Shown: one piece after another, positions 24,249 through 33,184 of the stretch
Layout: each line of letters begins with the position of its first letter
Position numbering within the stretch: position 1 is the first letter of the stretch
Assembly: GCF_018861065.1 (NCBI RefSeq)
Contig: NZ_JAHKQO010000036.1
Span: 335,865 to 399,864, forward strand
Source: Paraglaciecola arctica
GTDB lineage: Bacteria; Pseudomonadota; Gammaproteobacteria; Enterobacterales; Alteromonadaceae
DNA: 64,000 nucleotides
Direction of reading: 5' to 3'
The notes under the pieces: model-generated
Database searches by the model: none
What the model saw: the letters and a program-made list of their open reading frames with translations, nothing else
Told to the model about the DNA's origin: nothing
Program-made: the position numbers and the translations under genes

Positions 24249-25196
24249 ATGATTGAACAATTTGCCAAAAATGTAGATGCAGGTTTAAGCAAAGCTGAGA
24301 AAACCTTACCTTCAAAATATTTCTACGACAAAAATGGCGATGAGCTGTTTGTAGAAATTATGAAAATGCCAGAATACTACTTAACTCGTTGTGAAATGGA
24401 GATTTTTACGACACAAACTGACGAGTTAATTGCATCATTTCAAGCTCACAAAAATGACTATTTTGAATTAATTGAACTAGGTGCGGGAGATGGCAGTAAA
24501 ACCCGCACACTGCTTGAAGCACTCAGTAAAAAAGACTATCAATTCGATTACCTACCAGTAGATATCTCTCAAAATGCACTGGATCAATTACAGCAATCAT
24601 TGCAGCGGCATTTGCCACAAGTTTCAGTGGTACCTAAACATGGTGATTATTTTGATATGTTGGGTTCGGTTAAAGATAGCCATCACCCTAAAATTGTACT
24701 TTTTCTAGGTTCAAATATCGGCAATATGACAGACCCCGAAGCCAGCGAATTTCTGTACCAATTGGGGGCTAATTTAAGCAAAGGTGATAAGTTATTATTG
24801 GGCACAGATTTAATAAAACCCGCCGATGTTGTTCTGCCTGCTTACAACGATGATAGTGGCATCACCTCTTCATTTAATATTAATTTATTACATAGAATGA
24901 ATGCCGAATTAGGTGCCACTTTTGACCCTGATGGTTTTGTTCATGCCCCGGAATATAATGAAAATGAAGGTATCGCAAAAAGTTACTTATTAAGTAACAA
25001 AGTCCAGTCAGTGGAAATTGCGGCTACTGGCAAAACCTATAACTTTCAAGCGGGTGAGAAAATTCACACTGAGATATCACGTAAGTACGACGATCAAGTA
25101 TTGGCGAAAATTTTGGCCAAAACAGACTTTAGTATCAGCGCGAAATTTACCGACAAGAAAAACTACTTTGCCGATTATTTATTGAATCGCAATTGA
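24249..25196 (+). CDS. egtD: EgtD, L-histidine N-alpha-methyltransferase
   Basis: A 315-residue SAM-dependent methyltransferase of the DUF2260/EgtD family, which trimethylates histidine to hercynine. The N-terminal LPSKYFYDKNGDELFVEIMKMPEYYLTRCE is a hallmark; SAM-binding loop is IELGAGDGSKT; later come LFLGSNIGNM and SYLLSNKVQSVEI. It is complete and of normal length. It lies 36 bases after egtB with an ATG at 24249 and a GAGG about ten bases before. The pair gives the two committed steps of ergothioneine synthesis. A transporter of the betaine type follows after 94 bases. Confidence 0.92.
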   Translation: MIEQFAKNVDAGLSKAEKTLPSKYFYDKNGDELFVEIMKMPEYYLTRCEMEIFTTQTDELIASFQAHKNDYFELIELGAGDGSKTRTLLEALSKKDYQFDYLPVDISQNALDQLQQSLQRHLPQVSVVPKHGDYFDMLGSVKDSHHPKIVLFLGSNIGNMTDPEASEFLYQLGANLSKGDKLLLGTDLIKPADVVLPAYNDDSGITSSFNINLLHRMNAELGATFDPDGFVHAPEYNENEGIAKSYLLSNKVQSVEIAATGKTYNFQAGEKIHTEISRKYDDQVLAKILAKTDFSISAKFTDKKNYFADYLLNRN

Positions 25197-25290
25197 ACCT
25201 CCTTGGCTGTGGTCAGTGTGTGATTCGCCGATTTGCTATCCCTGATGAACCACATTAACCTAGGCTTTCATCACACAGGTAGTCATCACT

Positions 25291-26787
25291 TTGCTTTTTA
25301 ACAACACCAACCTACTCGAAAAAACCGCGCTTTTTTTATGTATCGTTTTGTCGGTAATGGCATTCTTATTCCCTGACACCCTGACTCTTAAGCTACAACC
25401 TATTATTAATCAATTACTTAATCTATTGGGAGCGCCGTTTTTTGTTTTAGTTAACGTCTTACTTGTAGCGGTTTTAGTAATAGCTGTGAGTCCACTCGGG
25501 CGACGAAAAATGGGTGGTGAACAGGCAACTGTGGAATTTAAACTTTTTGGATGGTTGTCTATGTTGTTTGCGGCTGGCATGGGCTCTGGACTGATTTTTT
25601 GGGGCATCGCAGAACCCGCATTACATAGCGTTAACTCCCCTTTAAAAACTGAATTGTTTAGCGATCCACAAAGCAGTGGTTTGGCCTTAACCTTAGTTAA
25701 TTGGGGCGCACATGCTTGGGCGCTGTACGCGGTATTTGGGCTGGTACTTGGAGGGCTAACGAGTAGAAGTGGCCAATCTGGAGATATTAGTGCCCCAGTG
25801 TTAAGTATCAGCCAAGGGTTATTGACCGAAAATGGGCAAGTTAAGTTAAGTTTTATCATTAGGTTAGTGGCTATTTTTGCGATCTTTTTTGGTGTGGTGG
25901 GCACACTAGCGAATTCAACCTTGTTATTGCGCAAGGGTTTAGAGATCAAACTAGGCGTAGAATCTGCGCTATTTTCAGGATTAATCATCATCAGTTTGAT
26001 TGTAATTTTATACACTTTGTCGGCCAAATTAGGACTTAAAAAAGGTATTCAAGCTCTCAGCAAACTCAACGTATTTATCGCATTTTCATTGATTGTTTGG
26101 CTGTTAATCTTTGTCCCTATCCAACCCATTATCGATACCGCGATGGGAGGGACTTGGGACTATATACAATTAATCACAAGTGGTACTTGGGACTTTGGCA
26201 ACCAACTTAACAACCCAGAATGGGCCAACGGTTGGACCTATAATTATTATTTTTGGTGGTTAGCTTGGGGGCCATTTGTAGGGGTATTTTTAGCCAAAAT
26301 TAGCCAAGGTCGTCCTGTGTGGCAATATATTTTAGGCGTGGTTTTGGTACCAACTTTAGTGACCATTTTATGGTTTAGTGTATTTTCAGGCTCTGCCATC
26401 GCATGGGATGCCGCGCATCACAGTGGCATTTTAGAGGCAATTCAATCCGACTACACCCAAGGTTTATTTGTGTTTTTTGAACAACTAGGATGGCAAGGGG
26501 CTGTATTAGTGTGGGCGAGCTTATTACTTTTATTAATTTTTGTGGCCACTTCCGCCGATTCTGCCATATTAGTGATACGCCAGTTGAGTGGCGCTAGTCG
26601 GGCGAAGTCATGGAGTCTATACGGCTGGTCAATCGCCCTAGGTTTATGTGGCTATGTTTTGTTGGTGCAAAACAACGAACCATTAAATCGAAGCATAGCC
26701 ATTATAGGTGCCATCCCATTTCTAGTTATTTTTTTACTGCAACTTTTAGGTTTTGTTAAAGAGTTTCTCAGCGAAACAAAACACTAA
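25291..26787 (+). CDS. BCCT-family betaine/carnitine/choline-type transporter
   Basis: A 498-residue inner-membrane transporter with about twelve hydrophobic segments. The family motif is GMGSGLIFWGIAEPALH, followed by NWGAHAWALYAVFGLVLG and NYYFWWLAWGPFVGVFLAKISQGRP. BCCT proteins move quaternary ammonium compounds with Na+ or H+. The gene follows egtD, whose product hercynine is histidine betaine, so import of hercynine, ergothioneine or another betaine is possible. The start is TTG at 25291 with no strong ribosome site; there is no nearby ATG upstream. It ends in a convergent junction with the hydrolase fusion gene. Confidence 0.85.
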   Translation: MLFNNTNLLEKTALFLCIVLSVMAFLFPDTLTLKLQPIINQLLNLLGAPFFVLVNVLLVAVLVIAVSPLGRRKMGGEQATVEFKLFGWLSMLFAAGMGSGLIFWGIAEPALHSVNSPLKTELFSDPQSSGLALTLVNWGAHAWALYAVFGLVLGGLTSRSGQSGDISAPVLSISQGLLTENGQVKLSFIIRLVAIFAIFFGVVGTLANSTLLLRKGLEIKLGVESALFSGLIIISLIVILYTLSAKLGLKKGIQALSKLNVFIAFSLIVWLLIFVPIQPIIDTAMGGTWDYIQLITSGTWDFGNQLNNPEWANGWTYNYYFWWLAWGPFVGVFLAKISQGRPVWQYILGVVLVPTLVTILWFSVFSGSAIAWDAAHHSGILEAIQSDYTQGLFVFFEQLGWQGAVLVWASLLLLLIFVATSADSAILVIRQLSGASRAKSWSLYGWSIALGLCGYVLLVQNNEPLNRSIAIIGAIPFLVIFLLQLLGFVKEFLSETKH

Positions 26788-26882
26788 AAGATTGAGATTT
26801 TTATCGCGTTTTTGTAGCGTTTTGTCGCGGTTGAAATTTAGTGCTATTAACCTAACGGCGTTTCAATTCGCCTAAGTTAATC

Positions 26883-26917
26883 GATGTTGACTAAGCACAA
26901 TATGCTAAATCAACATC
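26883..26917. terminator. imperfect hairpin between convergent genes
   Basis: Arms GATGTTGA and TCAACATC enclose a second stem AGCA/TGCT with a 5-nt loop; two mismatches separate the stems. It lies between the BCCT gene (plus) and the hydrolase fusion gene (minus), where a bidirectional terminator is expected. There is no long T-tract. Confidence 0.5.
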
Positions 26918-26937
26918 AACACTATTTCTCATAACCC

Positions 26938-28167
26938 TTAGGTAAAATGCAAACGGCGATATTTACCACCAAAATACAGTAGTGGATCCCGTCTAGATTC
27001 ATACTTAGCGCGCACCACCTCACCTATAACAATCACGTGGTCTCCCTGTTCAATCTCCGAGTGTTTGATACATTCAAAGCTCGCAAGTGAGTGTTTAATA
27101 ATAGGCACATCGTGCTCCCAGGTTTCCCAATCCGTATTGTTAAATCGGTCCACCCCCTTAGATGCAAAAAGGTTAGACACAGGCTGCTGCCCCATATGCA
27201 GAATATTCACAGCGAAAACCTTCGCTTTTAAAAATGCCTGCAAACTTCCGACGTTTTTTCCTAGACAAATCAGTACTAGGGGCGGATCTAAAGAAACGGA
27301 TGTAAAAGAGTTGGCAGTTAACCCTACCGGCATTCCCGATGGGTCCTTGGTTGTGACAACAGTGATCCCAGTAGCAAAACATCCCATGGCATCCCTAAGG
27401 GTTCGCGGATCAGATCCAGTTACATATTCAGGGGCTTTGTGTGGCAGTCGGCGTTCTAAAAACTCTAACAATGTCGCATTAAATTCATCAGCTTTATCAA
27501 ATGCTACGTAGTGCCCTGCACCATGAATTTCGCTGACTTCCGCATCACGAATCATGTCACTGAATTCTTTAGCACTATCCTTAGAACTAATTTCGCTATC
27601 GGCACCTCGCACAATCAAAGTGGGAATACTAATAGTCGCAGCCGCAGATCTAAGCCGTTTCTCAAAACTTTTTAGGTCAAAAACCAGCTGCATAACATTA
27701 GGGTCGACGTCTTTGTTGTTGCGAAACTCACTTGAATTTAAGTTGATAGCGTCGGTCAGGTATTGGATGTTGTGGGGTTGAATGGGCCCCGGTGGGTTAG
27801 TCAAGACTAAACCTGTTGCCAGCTGATTGTCGGCTTCACCAATAGCGGTAATTGCTGCCCACCCTCCTAAGTTGGATCCCACAATTGTGGGTCTGGAGGA
27901 AAACTGCGACAAAACAGCCACTAAGTCATTAATAAAAGTATCAATACCGTAATTGCCATCCGCCGCTTTATCACTATCACCGTGACCCCGTAAGTCTATA
28001 GTGACCACATAACGACCGGCATTCGCGAGCTCTTTAGCGGCTTGTTTCCACACCTGACGTGTTTGCATGGCGCCAGGCAAAAGTAACACTCCAGGGTGCT
28101 CTTTATCACCATAGGTGTCACCTCGCAGTGTTACTCCACCAAAGCCTTCAAATTCTATTTTTGACAT
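26938..28167 (-). CDS. alpha/beta-hydrolase fused to a flavin reductase; nucleophile position is Asn
   Basis: A 409-residue fusion. Residues ~1-245 are an alpha/beta-hydrolase: oxyanion region LLLPGAMQTRQVW, then RGHGDSD, and C-terminal catalytic His in GAGHYVAF. The nucleophile elbow reads VGSNLGGW, so the usual Ser (G-x-S-x-G-G) is Asn (codon AAC on the coding strand); this would abolish normal ester hydrolysis. Residues ~255-409 are a flavin-reductase domain: LRDAMGCFATGITVVTT, GLTANSFTSVSLDPPLVLICL and HVIVIGEV. It is the last gene of the minus-strand catabolic operon. The reductase may supply FMNH2 to a monooxygenase not seen here. ATG at 28167 has GGAAA upstream. Confidence 0.85.
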   Translation of the reverse strand: MSKIEFEGFGGVTLRGDTYGDKEHPGVLLLPGAMQTRQVWKQAAKELANAGRYVVTIDLRGHGDSDKAADGNYGIDTFINDLVAVLSQFSSRPTIVGSNLGGWAAITAIGEADNQLATGLVLTNPPGPIQPHNIQYLTDAINLNSSEFRNNKDVDPNVMQLVFDLKSFEKRLRSAAATISIPTLIVRGADSEISSKDSAKEFSDMIRDAEVSEIHGAGHYVAFDKADEFNATLLEFLERRLPHKAPEYVTGSDPRTLRDAMGCFATGITVVTTKDPSGMPVGLTANSFTSVSLDPPLVLICLGKNVGSLQAFLKAKVFAVNILHMGQQPVSNLFASKGVDRFNNTDWETWEHDVPIIKHSLASFECIKHSEIEQGDHVIVIGEVVRAKYESRRDPLLYFGGKYRRLHFT

Positions 28168-28240
28168 ATATTTCCGGTAAGGCCTGCACATAGAGCTATG
28201 CAGGCCTTAACATTCTCCTGTAATAAATCTTATAAAATAG

Positions 28241-30721
28241 TTATTCCGCCCAGGCATAGCTGAAAGAAATACCAAACGTTCTTGGTTGACTGGGATAGCC
28301 GCTAAAAGTCCCACCTTGAATTAAGGCCGGATAAGCCCCCACAAAATATTCGTCATTGGTAAGGTTTCTGGCCCAAACCTGAATAGTTAATCCGTTCTCC
28401 ATTTCTAAGCCAAGGCTGGCGTTGAAGGTGCTGACCTCCCTTTCGATACTTTCTGGTACGTTGTTGGCAATACGAGTTGGACTTTCCCATAGATAACCAA
28501 CACGCATATATCCCAAGATATCGCTCATAGGTTCAAAATAGTAAGTGGCAGAAACATTGACACTTTGTTCATGCACGCCCGCTGGCTTACTACCAGATAA
28601 ATCCTCTGGTCCATCTACACCCAGCCCTCCCACAAACGAATCAAACTTTGGATCTAAAAAAGTACCCGCAAAAGATAAAGTGAGGTCGTCAGTTGCAAAA
28701 TAACTCCCTTCCACTTCAAGACCTGTTGTAGATTGTTTCCCTGCGTTCGCTAATACAAAGCCCGTTCCAACAAAGATACTAGATTGAAAGCCTTCAATGG
28801 TTTGATCAAATAAGGCGATGTTTAACGAGCCCTCTTTAAAACCACCCTTTATTCCTAATTCATATACCTTTGATTGTTCCGGTCCTGCGTATCGGGTGCC
28901 GTAATTTTGATTAACTTGAGTTAATCCAGCCGCTTCCAGTGCCGCCTGATCAGTTGCAAAAGGTCTGGAATCTCGAGATAAGTTCCAAGACGTAGCTTTA
29001 AAGCCGGTCGCTGCAGAACCATAAATATTCCAACTATCATTCAATTTGTAGGCTAAGCGTGCAGTCCAAGTGGTATCTGAATCAGAAGAACGACCTGATT
29101 CAACAGAATTAGGAAAGTCCAAAAATGGCGGCACAAATTGAAATGCTTGTATTAGTGGTACAGTGCCTGGCAGCACAGTATTGATAATGCCTCCATTGAC
29201 CGTTGCAGCGTCAAAACTAGACATCACATCATCGTTAAGTAATTGGGTTATTTGCAGATCTTTTTCGTCATCAGTGTAATTTAACCCTACTGTGGCAGTT
29301 AGATTCTCGGAAATGTGATAGTCAAAGGTAGCAAATAATGAGTAGGCTTGGTTGTCTTGAATGTAATCCGTGGTGATATAGGTATTAGGGCCGAAAAAAC
29401 TGCCTGGTGCATTACCTGTTAAGGCCTCAACTGTACCTAACAATCCCCCCGGAATAACCACTCCAGCAGCGCCTAAAACCGCGGCAATTTGTGTATCAAA
29501 ATAAGGCCGTAGAAACTCACCAAAAATTAGGTCGCCAGTTCGAGTGACTTCCTCGTCAAAATAAAAAGCACCTAACATCCATTCAAATTTATCTGAATTG
29601 TCGGAGGTTAAACGTATTTCTTGAGTAAAGGTTTCAGTACCGAAGATCCCTGATCCTAGTATAATGTCCAAACTCGTATGATCATCGTCCGAAGAGGTTT
29701 CCAAATCGGATACGCGATAAGCGCTGATAGATGTGAGAGAAAACCCGTCAAATTCCTTGTCAACTTGCAACGACAAGCCGCCATCTTCTATCTTTGTTAG
29801 TGAATCTTGATTTAACGCTGATTCATAGGAAAACGGGGTCTGATCATCTAGAGTCTGCCCACCTAAGGCTTGAATGATCAAAGACGTTGGTCCATTAACA
29901 ATATTGGTTGTAGTACAACAAATCTCGTCAATTTCGTTGTAATCCGCAATGAAACGAAAACGTAAATCGTCGGAAGGTTCGTAAATAGCCTGAGCCCTTA
30001 CATTCCATCTATCTTTGTCATTAACTGCACTAAGGCCACTCAAGCTGTCGGTATAACCATCGCGCTTATTTACCCCACCTGACACGGCCACAGCAACGGT
30101 ATCTGAAAGGCCAGCGGAGTAGTAACCGTTAATCAAACGTTGATTGTAATTGCCAACAGCAAGCTCTACTTTTGCTTCAGGGTCGAAAGAAGGTTTACCG
30201 GTAATAATACTAATAACACCGGCTGAGGCATTTTTGCCAAATAAAGTACTTTGGGGTCCGCGTAACACTTCTACCCGTTCTAGTTTAGGTAAATCACTGA
30301 TTTGAGAGCCTGCTCTTGAGCGGTAAACTCCGTCAATGAACACGCCAACTGAAGGTTCGATACCTACATTATTGGAACCGTTGCCAAAGCCCCGAATTGA
30401 GAAGTTAGTATTGGCTGCGAAGTTAAGCTGACTGACTCGCAATGACGGCACCACCGCTTGCAAATCTTTGATGTCCAGCACTTTACTTTGCTCGATAGTT
30501 TGCTGGTTGGTCACTGTTACTGCTATAGGTGTATCTTTTAAACTTTGTAGACGTTTATTAGCAGTCACCAAAATGGTTTCAATATCTTCTTTATCCTCAT
30601 CAACAGAACCAGTGTTAGTGCTTACTGTTTCTTGAGCCAAGGCTAACTGAGCGCTACATGCGACCAAAGCCACAATCACAGAACGCGATATAGTATTCAA
30701 ACGATGTATGGGTGTTTTCAT
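28241..30721 (-). CDS. TonB-dependent receptor of the catabolic cluster
   Basis: An 826-residue outer-membrane receptor. The signal peptide ends QLALAQ; a TonB box-like DIETILVTA stretch follows, then a plug (IKDLQAVVPSLRVSQ, NFSIRGFGNG, VEVLRGPQSTLFGKNASAGVISIIT) and a barrel ending in SFSYAW. It belongs to the large sphingomonad/alteromonad group that takes up non-siderophore organics. The ATG at 30721 has AGGAC seven bases upstream; the reading from 30799 is unlikely. It lies between the hydrolase fusion and the SDR gene in one minus-strand operon, so it likely imports the substrate that the operon degrades. Identity of the substrate is unknown. Confidence 0.88.
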   Translation of the reverse strand: MKTPIHRLNTISRSVIVALVACSAQLALAQETVSTNTGSVDEDKEDIETILVTANKRLQSLKDTPIAVTVTNQQTIEQSKVLDIKDLQAVVPSLRVSQLNFAANTNFSIRGFGNGSNNVGIEPSVGVFIDGVYRSRAGSQISDLPKLERVEVLRGPQSTLFGKNASAGVISIITGKPSFDPEAKVELAVGNYNQRLINGYYSAGLSDTVAVAVSGGVNKRDGYTDSLSGLSAVNDKDRWNVRAQAIYEPSDDLRFRFIADYNEIDEICCTTTNIVNGPTSLIIQALGGQTLDDQTPFSYESALNQDSLTKIEDGGLSLQVDKEFDGFSLTSISAYRVSDLETSSDDDHTSLDIILGSGIFGTETFTQEIRLTSDNSDKFEWMLGAFYFDEEVTRTGDLIFGEFLRPYFDTQIAAVLGAAGVVIPGGLLGTVEALTGNAPGSFFGPNTYITTDYIQDNQAYSLFATFDYHISENLTATVGLNYTDDEKDLQITQLLNDDVMSSFDAATVNGGIINTVLPGTVPLIQAFQFVPPFLDFPNSVESGRSSDSDTTWTARLAYKLNDSWNIYGSAATGFKATSWNLSRDSRPFATDQAALEAAGLTQVNQNYGTRYAGPEQSKVYELGIKGGFKEGSLNIALFDQTIEGFQSSIFVGTGFVLANAGKQSTTGLEVEGSYFATDDLTLSFAGTFLDPKFDSFVGGLGVDGPEDLSGSKPAGVHEQSVNVSATYYFEPMSDILGYMRVGYLWESPTRIANNVPESIEREVSTFNASLGLEMENGLTIQVWARNLTNDEYFVGAYPALIQGGTFSGYPSQPRTFGISFSYAWAE

Positions 30722-30800
30722 GGTATGTCCTCTTATTATTAACATGCTAGTCCGAAATAGGGTTACTCCAGCCACAGCATGTTCACCACCTGAGTACATG

Positions 30801-30812
30801 CCAACATGTTGG
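30801..30812. promoter_or_regulatory. 12-bp perfect palindrome upstream of the TonB receptor gene
   Basis: CCAACATGTTGG is a perfect palindrome in the gap between the SDR stop and the receptor ATG. The same half-site CAACAT recurs as ATGTTG-C-CAACAT at 33085-33097 in the main divergent promoter of the cluster. A second feature of this gap is GGTGAACA on the minus strand (30781-30788), which also occurs at 32969. Both may be regulator contact points. Confidence 0.35.
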
Positions 30813-30844
30813 TTTTAATTTTTAGTACACAATTCTCATCTTTC

Positions 30845-31630
30845 TCAATTACAAGATTCGCCGCCATCGATAACAAGGGCATGACCTGTGATAAATTCAC
30901 ATTCATCACTACTAAGCCAAACAATTGCTTTTGCTATTTCTTGCGGTTTACCGAATCTATTCATGGGAATTTTGCGCAGTAAATTTGCAGTGTTTTGTGG
31001 CGCGGCGTCTGTCACTGTCCTGACCATTTGAGTGTCTGTCATGCCAGGGCAGACCGCGTTAACTCGTATATTTTTTGCCGCATATTCCTTGGCCGCAGAT
31101 TTGGTAAGCCCAATAACACCGTGTTTGCTGGCGCTATAAGCGGATACCGAAGCAGATGCTTTCAAACCTGCAACCGAAGAAACGTTAATGATGTTGCCTT
31201 TGTTTTGTTGCTGCATAACTTGAAGCTGATATTTCATGCATAGAAACACACCGTTGAGATTGGTATCAAAACACTGTTTTGCCCAGGTCTCTTCACAATC
31301 AGCGGTACTACAAAGTGGTTGCGCTACCCCAGCATTATTGACGGCACAATCAAGACGTCCCTCTGAAGACTGGATACTGCTAATCAAGGCTTGAACTTGC
31401 TCCGAATCAGTCACATCAACCTCCATAAATCTGCATTGAACATCAAATTGCGAGCTAAGTTGTTGGGCAAGTGCATTGCCCTTTTCGCTATTTGTGTCGC
31501 ACAGAACCAGTGTGGCACCTTGTTTCGCGGCCTCTATGGCAACATGCATACCGATGCCATCCGCAGCACCGGTTACAAGTACAACCTGACCTTCAAGTTT
31601 TCTATCATGAGTTCTCACGGCAAACTTCAT
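30845..31630 (-). CDS. short-chain dehydrogenase/reductase (FabG-like)
   Basis: A 261-residue classical SDR. Cofactor-binding motif is TGAADGIG, the NNAG motif is present (VNNAGVAQP), and the catalytic Ser-Tyr-Lys set is in NVSSVAG and YSASKHG. The C-terminal GHALVIDGG is typical. An Asp after beta-strand 2 (LVLCDTN) favours NAD over NADP. It probably oxidises an alcohol or hydroxyl intermediate of the cluster's pathway. GGAG abuts the ATG at 31630 with no spacer, which is unusual; a GTG at 31618 would have a 12-base spacer. Both give the same family match. It follows the amidohydrolase gene after 91 bases. Confidence 0.85.
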   Translation of the reverse strand: MKFAVRTHDRKLEGQVVLVTGAADGIGMHVAIEAAKQGATLVLCDTNSEKGNALAQQLSSQFDVQCRFMEVDVTDSEQVQALISSIQSSEGRLDCAVNNAGVAQPLCSTADCEETWAKQCFDTNLNGVFLCMKYQLQVMQQQNKGNIINVSSVAGLKASASVSAYSASKHGVIGLTKSAAKEYAAKNIRVNAVCPGMTDTQMVRTVTDAAPQNTANLLRKIPMNRFGKPQEIAKAIVWLSSDECEFITGHALVIDGGESCN

Positions 31631-31721
31631 CTCCGATATTAATCAATTAAAATCCAATGGTGCTGCCACCTAATGGGCACGCATTGTTGTAGCTACACAT
31701 CAATGCGCGGCCAAAACGTGG

Positions 31722-32888
31722 CTAGATGCCATATAATTTTTTAACGTTGTCGTGAGTAATTTTCTGACGTAGTTCAGGTGAATAATTTTCAAACATTTCA
31801 TCTAGCACTTTCGCAGAACATGGGAATGTTGAATCGGCATGGGGATAGTCCGACCCCCAAAGTAGGTTGTCTTCACCAATAATGTTGCGTGTACTCAACG
31901 CTGGTTGGTCGTCTTCAATGGTGGCGTAAAACTGGCGACGCCAAGTGTCAAACACCACATCTTCATATTCAATGCTCAGTGGATTCACTCCGTACTCGCG
32001 CTGCCAAGCTTGGTCAACACGGTCAAGAAAATGCGCTATCCAGCCAGCGTTAAATTCGGCCAGAACAAATTTAAGGTTAGGGAAACGCTTACACACACCG
32101 CGCACCATCAGGTCGATCAGGGTTTCGTGAATCAGTGATGCGGAATTGCCATATATAGCGAGTTTGTCGCGCTGCGACGCCTGAATAACCCAAGGTGGAG
32201 TTTCAGAAAAGCACGCTACATGCATTGAAATTGGAGTGCCAGATTCTTCAGCAAGCGCCCAAATTGGATCGTAAATTTTATCGTAGTAATGGGTACCAGA
32301 CGGCGCATTCGAAGGAATGATCACACCTTTATAACCCAATTTAAGCACCCGTTTAAACTCTTCAACTGCGGCGGCAGGGTTTTGTATCGGTAACGCAGCA
32401 AGTCCGTATAACCTGCCGTTTGAGTTGTTACAATAATCCTTCAACCAGTCGTTATAATTGCGTTCCAAAGCGACCAATAAGTCTAAGTTAGGTGTTTTGA
32501 ACATGGAAAAGAATCCAGGATATAAAAACTCTGCCACCACTCCATCAGCATCTTGGCATTCTCCTCGCTTTGAACCGTCTTTTAGACCGTCGCGAATGAC
32601 GTCATAGCCACCTTTGATGTAATTGATGATTTCAGGATCAGTCAACTTTCCTGCTTTGGGTTTGTGACCTCTGCGGCGCTCAAGGGGTTCTTTTCTATCC
32701 AGTCGCGCACCGGCAATTGACATAAATGCGATATTTGAGCCGGCGTCGCCTATACTGGGAATCATTATTGAGTCACCGCCTCCAGGGATAGAAACGTAGC
32801 GCGGCGCTTCGTCTCCAAACTTTTCCACCAGCCCCGCAAAAACTTCTGGGGCCTCAACAACATGAGAATCGGCAGATATTGCTTTCAT
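31722..32888 (-). CDS. amidohydrolase_2-family enzyme (decarboxylase/hydrolase)
   Basis: A 388-residue TIM-barrel metal-dependent enzyme of the amidohydrolase_2 family (which includes aminocarboxymuconate-semialdehyde and dihydroxybenzoate decarboxylases). The N-terminal DxH motif is ADSHVVE; later come SMHVAC (His) and the Asp in LWGSDYPHADS, all consistent with a single-metal centre. Family members remove CO2 from aromatic or cyclic acids or hydrolyse C-C and C-N bonds. It is the first gene of the minus-strand operon and diverges from the symporter gene. ATG at 32888 is chosen because GGAG lies nine bases upstream; a start at 32903 would include that site in the coding region. Confidence 0.85.
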   Translation of the reverse strand: MKAISADSHVVEAPEVFAGLVEKFGDEAPRYVSIPGGGDSIMIPSIGDAGSNIAFMSIAGARLDRKEPLERRRGHKPKAGKLTDPEIINYIKGGYDVIRDGLKDGSKRGECQDADGVVAEFLYPGFFSMFKTPNLDLLVALERNYNDWLKDYCNNSNGRLYGLAALPIQNPAAAVEEFKRVLKLGYKGVIIPSNAPSGTHYYDKIYDPIWALAEESGTPISMHVACFSETPPWVIQASQRDKLAIYGNSASLIHETLIDLMVRGVCKRFPNLKFVLAEFNAGWIAHFLDRVDQAWQREYGVNPLSIEYEDVVFDTWRRQFYATIEDDQPALSTRNIIGEDNLLWGSDYPHADSTFPCSAKVLDEMFENYSPELRQKITHDNVKKLYGI

Positions 32889-32970
32889 AAATTTGTACTC
32901 CATTTCAGTTCAAAAAATTCGTTAAAAACTTGTTAAAACTTTTGCAAACAATGTTTTTTTAATGTTAAGG

Positions 32971-32982
32971 TGAACACGTTCA
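32971..32982. promoter_or_regulatory. inverted repeat in the divergent promoter, candidate TetR site
   Basis: TGAAC-AC-GTTCA, two perfect 5-base arms, 83 bases upstream of the amidohydrolase ATG and about 200 upstream of the symporter ATG. The half-site GGTGAACA recurs (reverse strand) before the TonB receptor gene at 30781-30788. The TetR regulator encoded at 36.0 kb is the natural candidate to bind; there is no direct evidence. Confidence 0.4.
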
Positions 32983-33084
32983 TTTTTAATATGAGTACAA
33001 ACAATTTGATTGTCAATTAATTTTATTGAAAATTTATTTGAAGGCCCTTGAGTCATTAATTTAAGTTAATGGCAAGGTCCAATG

Positions 33085-33097
33085 ATGTTGCCAACAT
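33085..33097. promoter_or_regulatory. inverted repeat ATGTTG-C-CAACAT near the symporter gene
   Basis: A perfect 6-base inverted repeat around one base, 88 bases upstream of the symporter ATG. Its half-site equals that of the 12-bp palindrome at 30801. Together with the repeat at 32971 it fills a 296-base divergent promoter region, in which no reading frame was found. Confidence 0.4.
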
Positions 33098-33184
33098 GGC
33101 TATTAAAGCTAATTAATTCAATTAGTTAAATAGCCAACCTAGGTACAAAAACAGCACTCAACTGCGATAACGTGGAAAGCTAAA

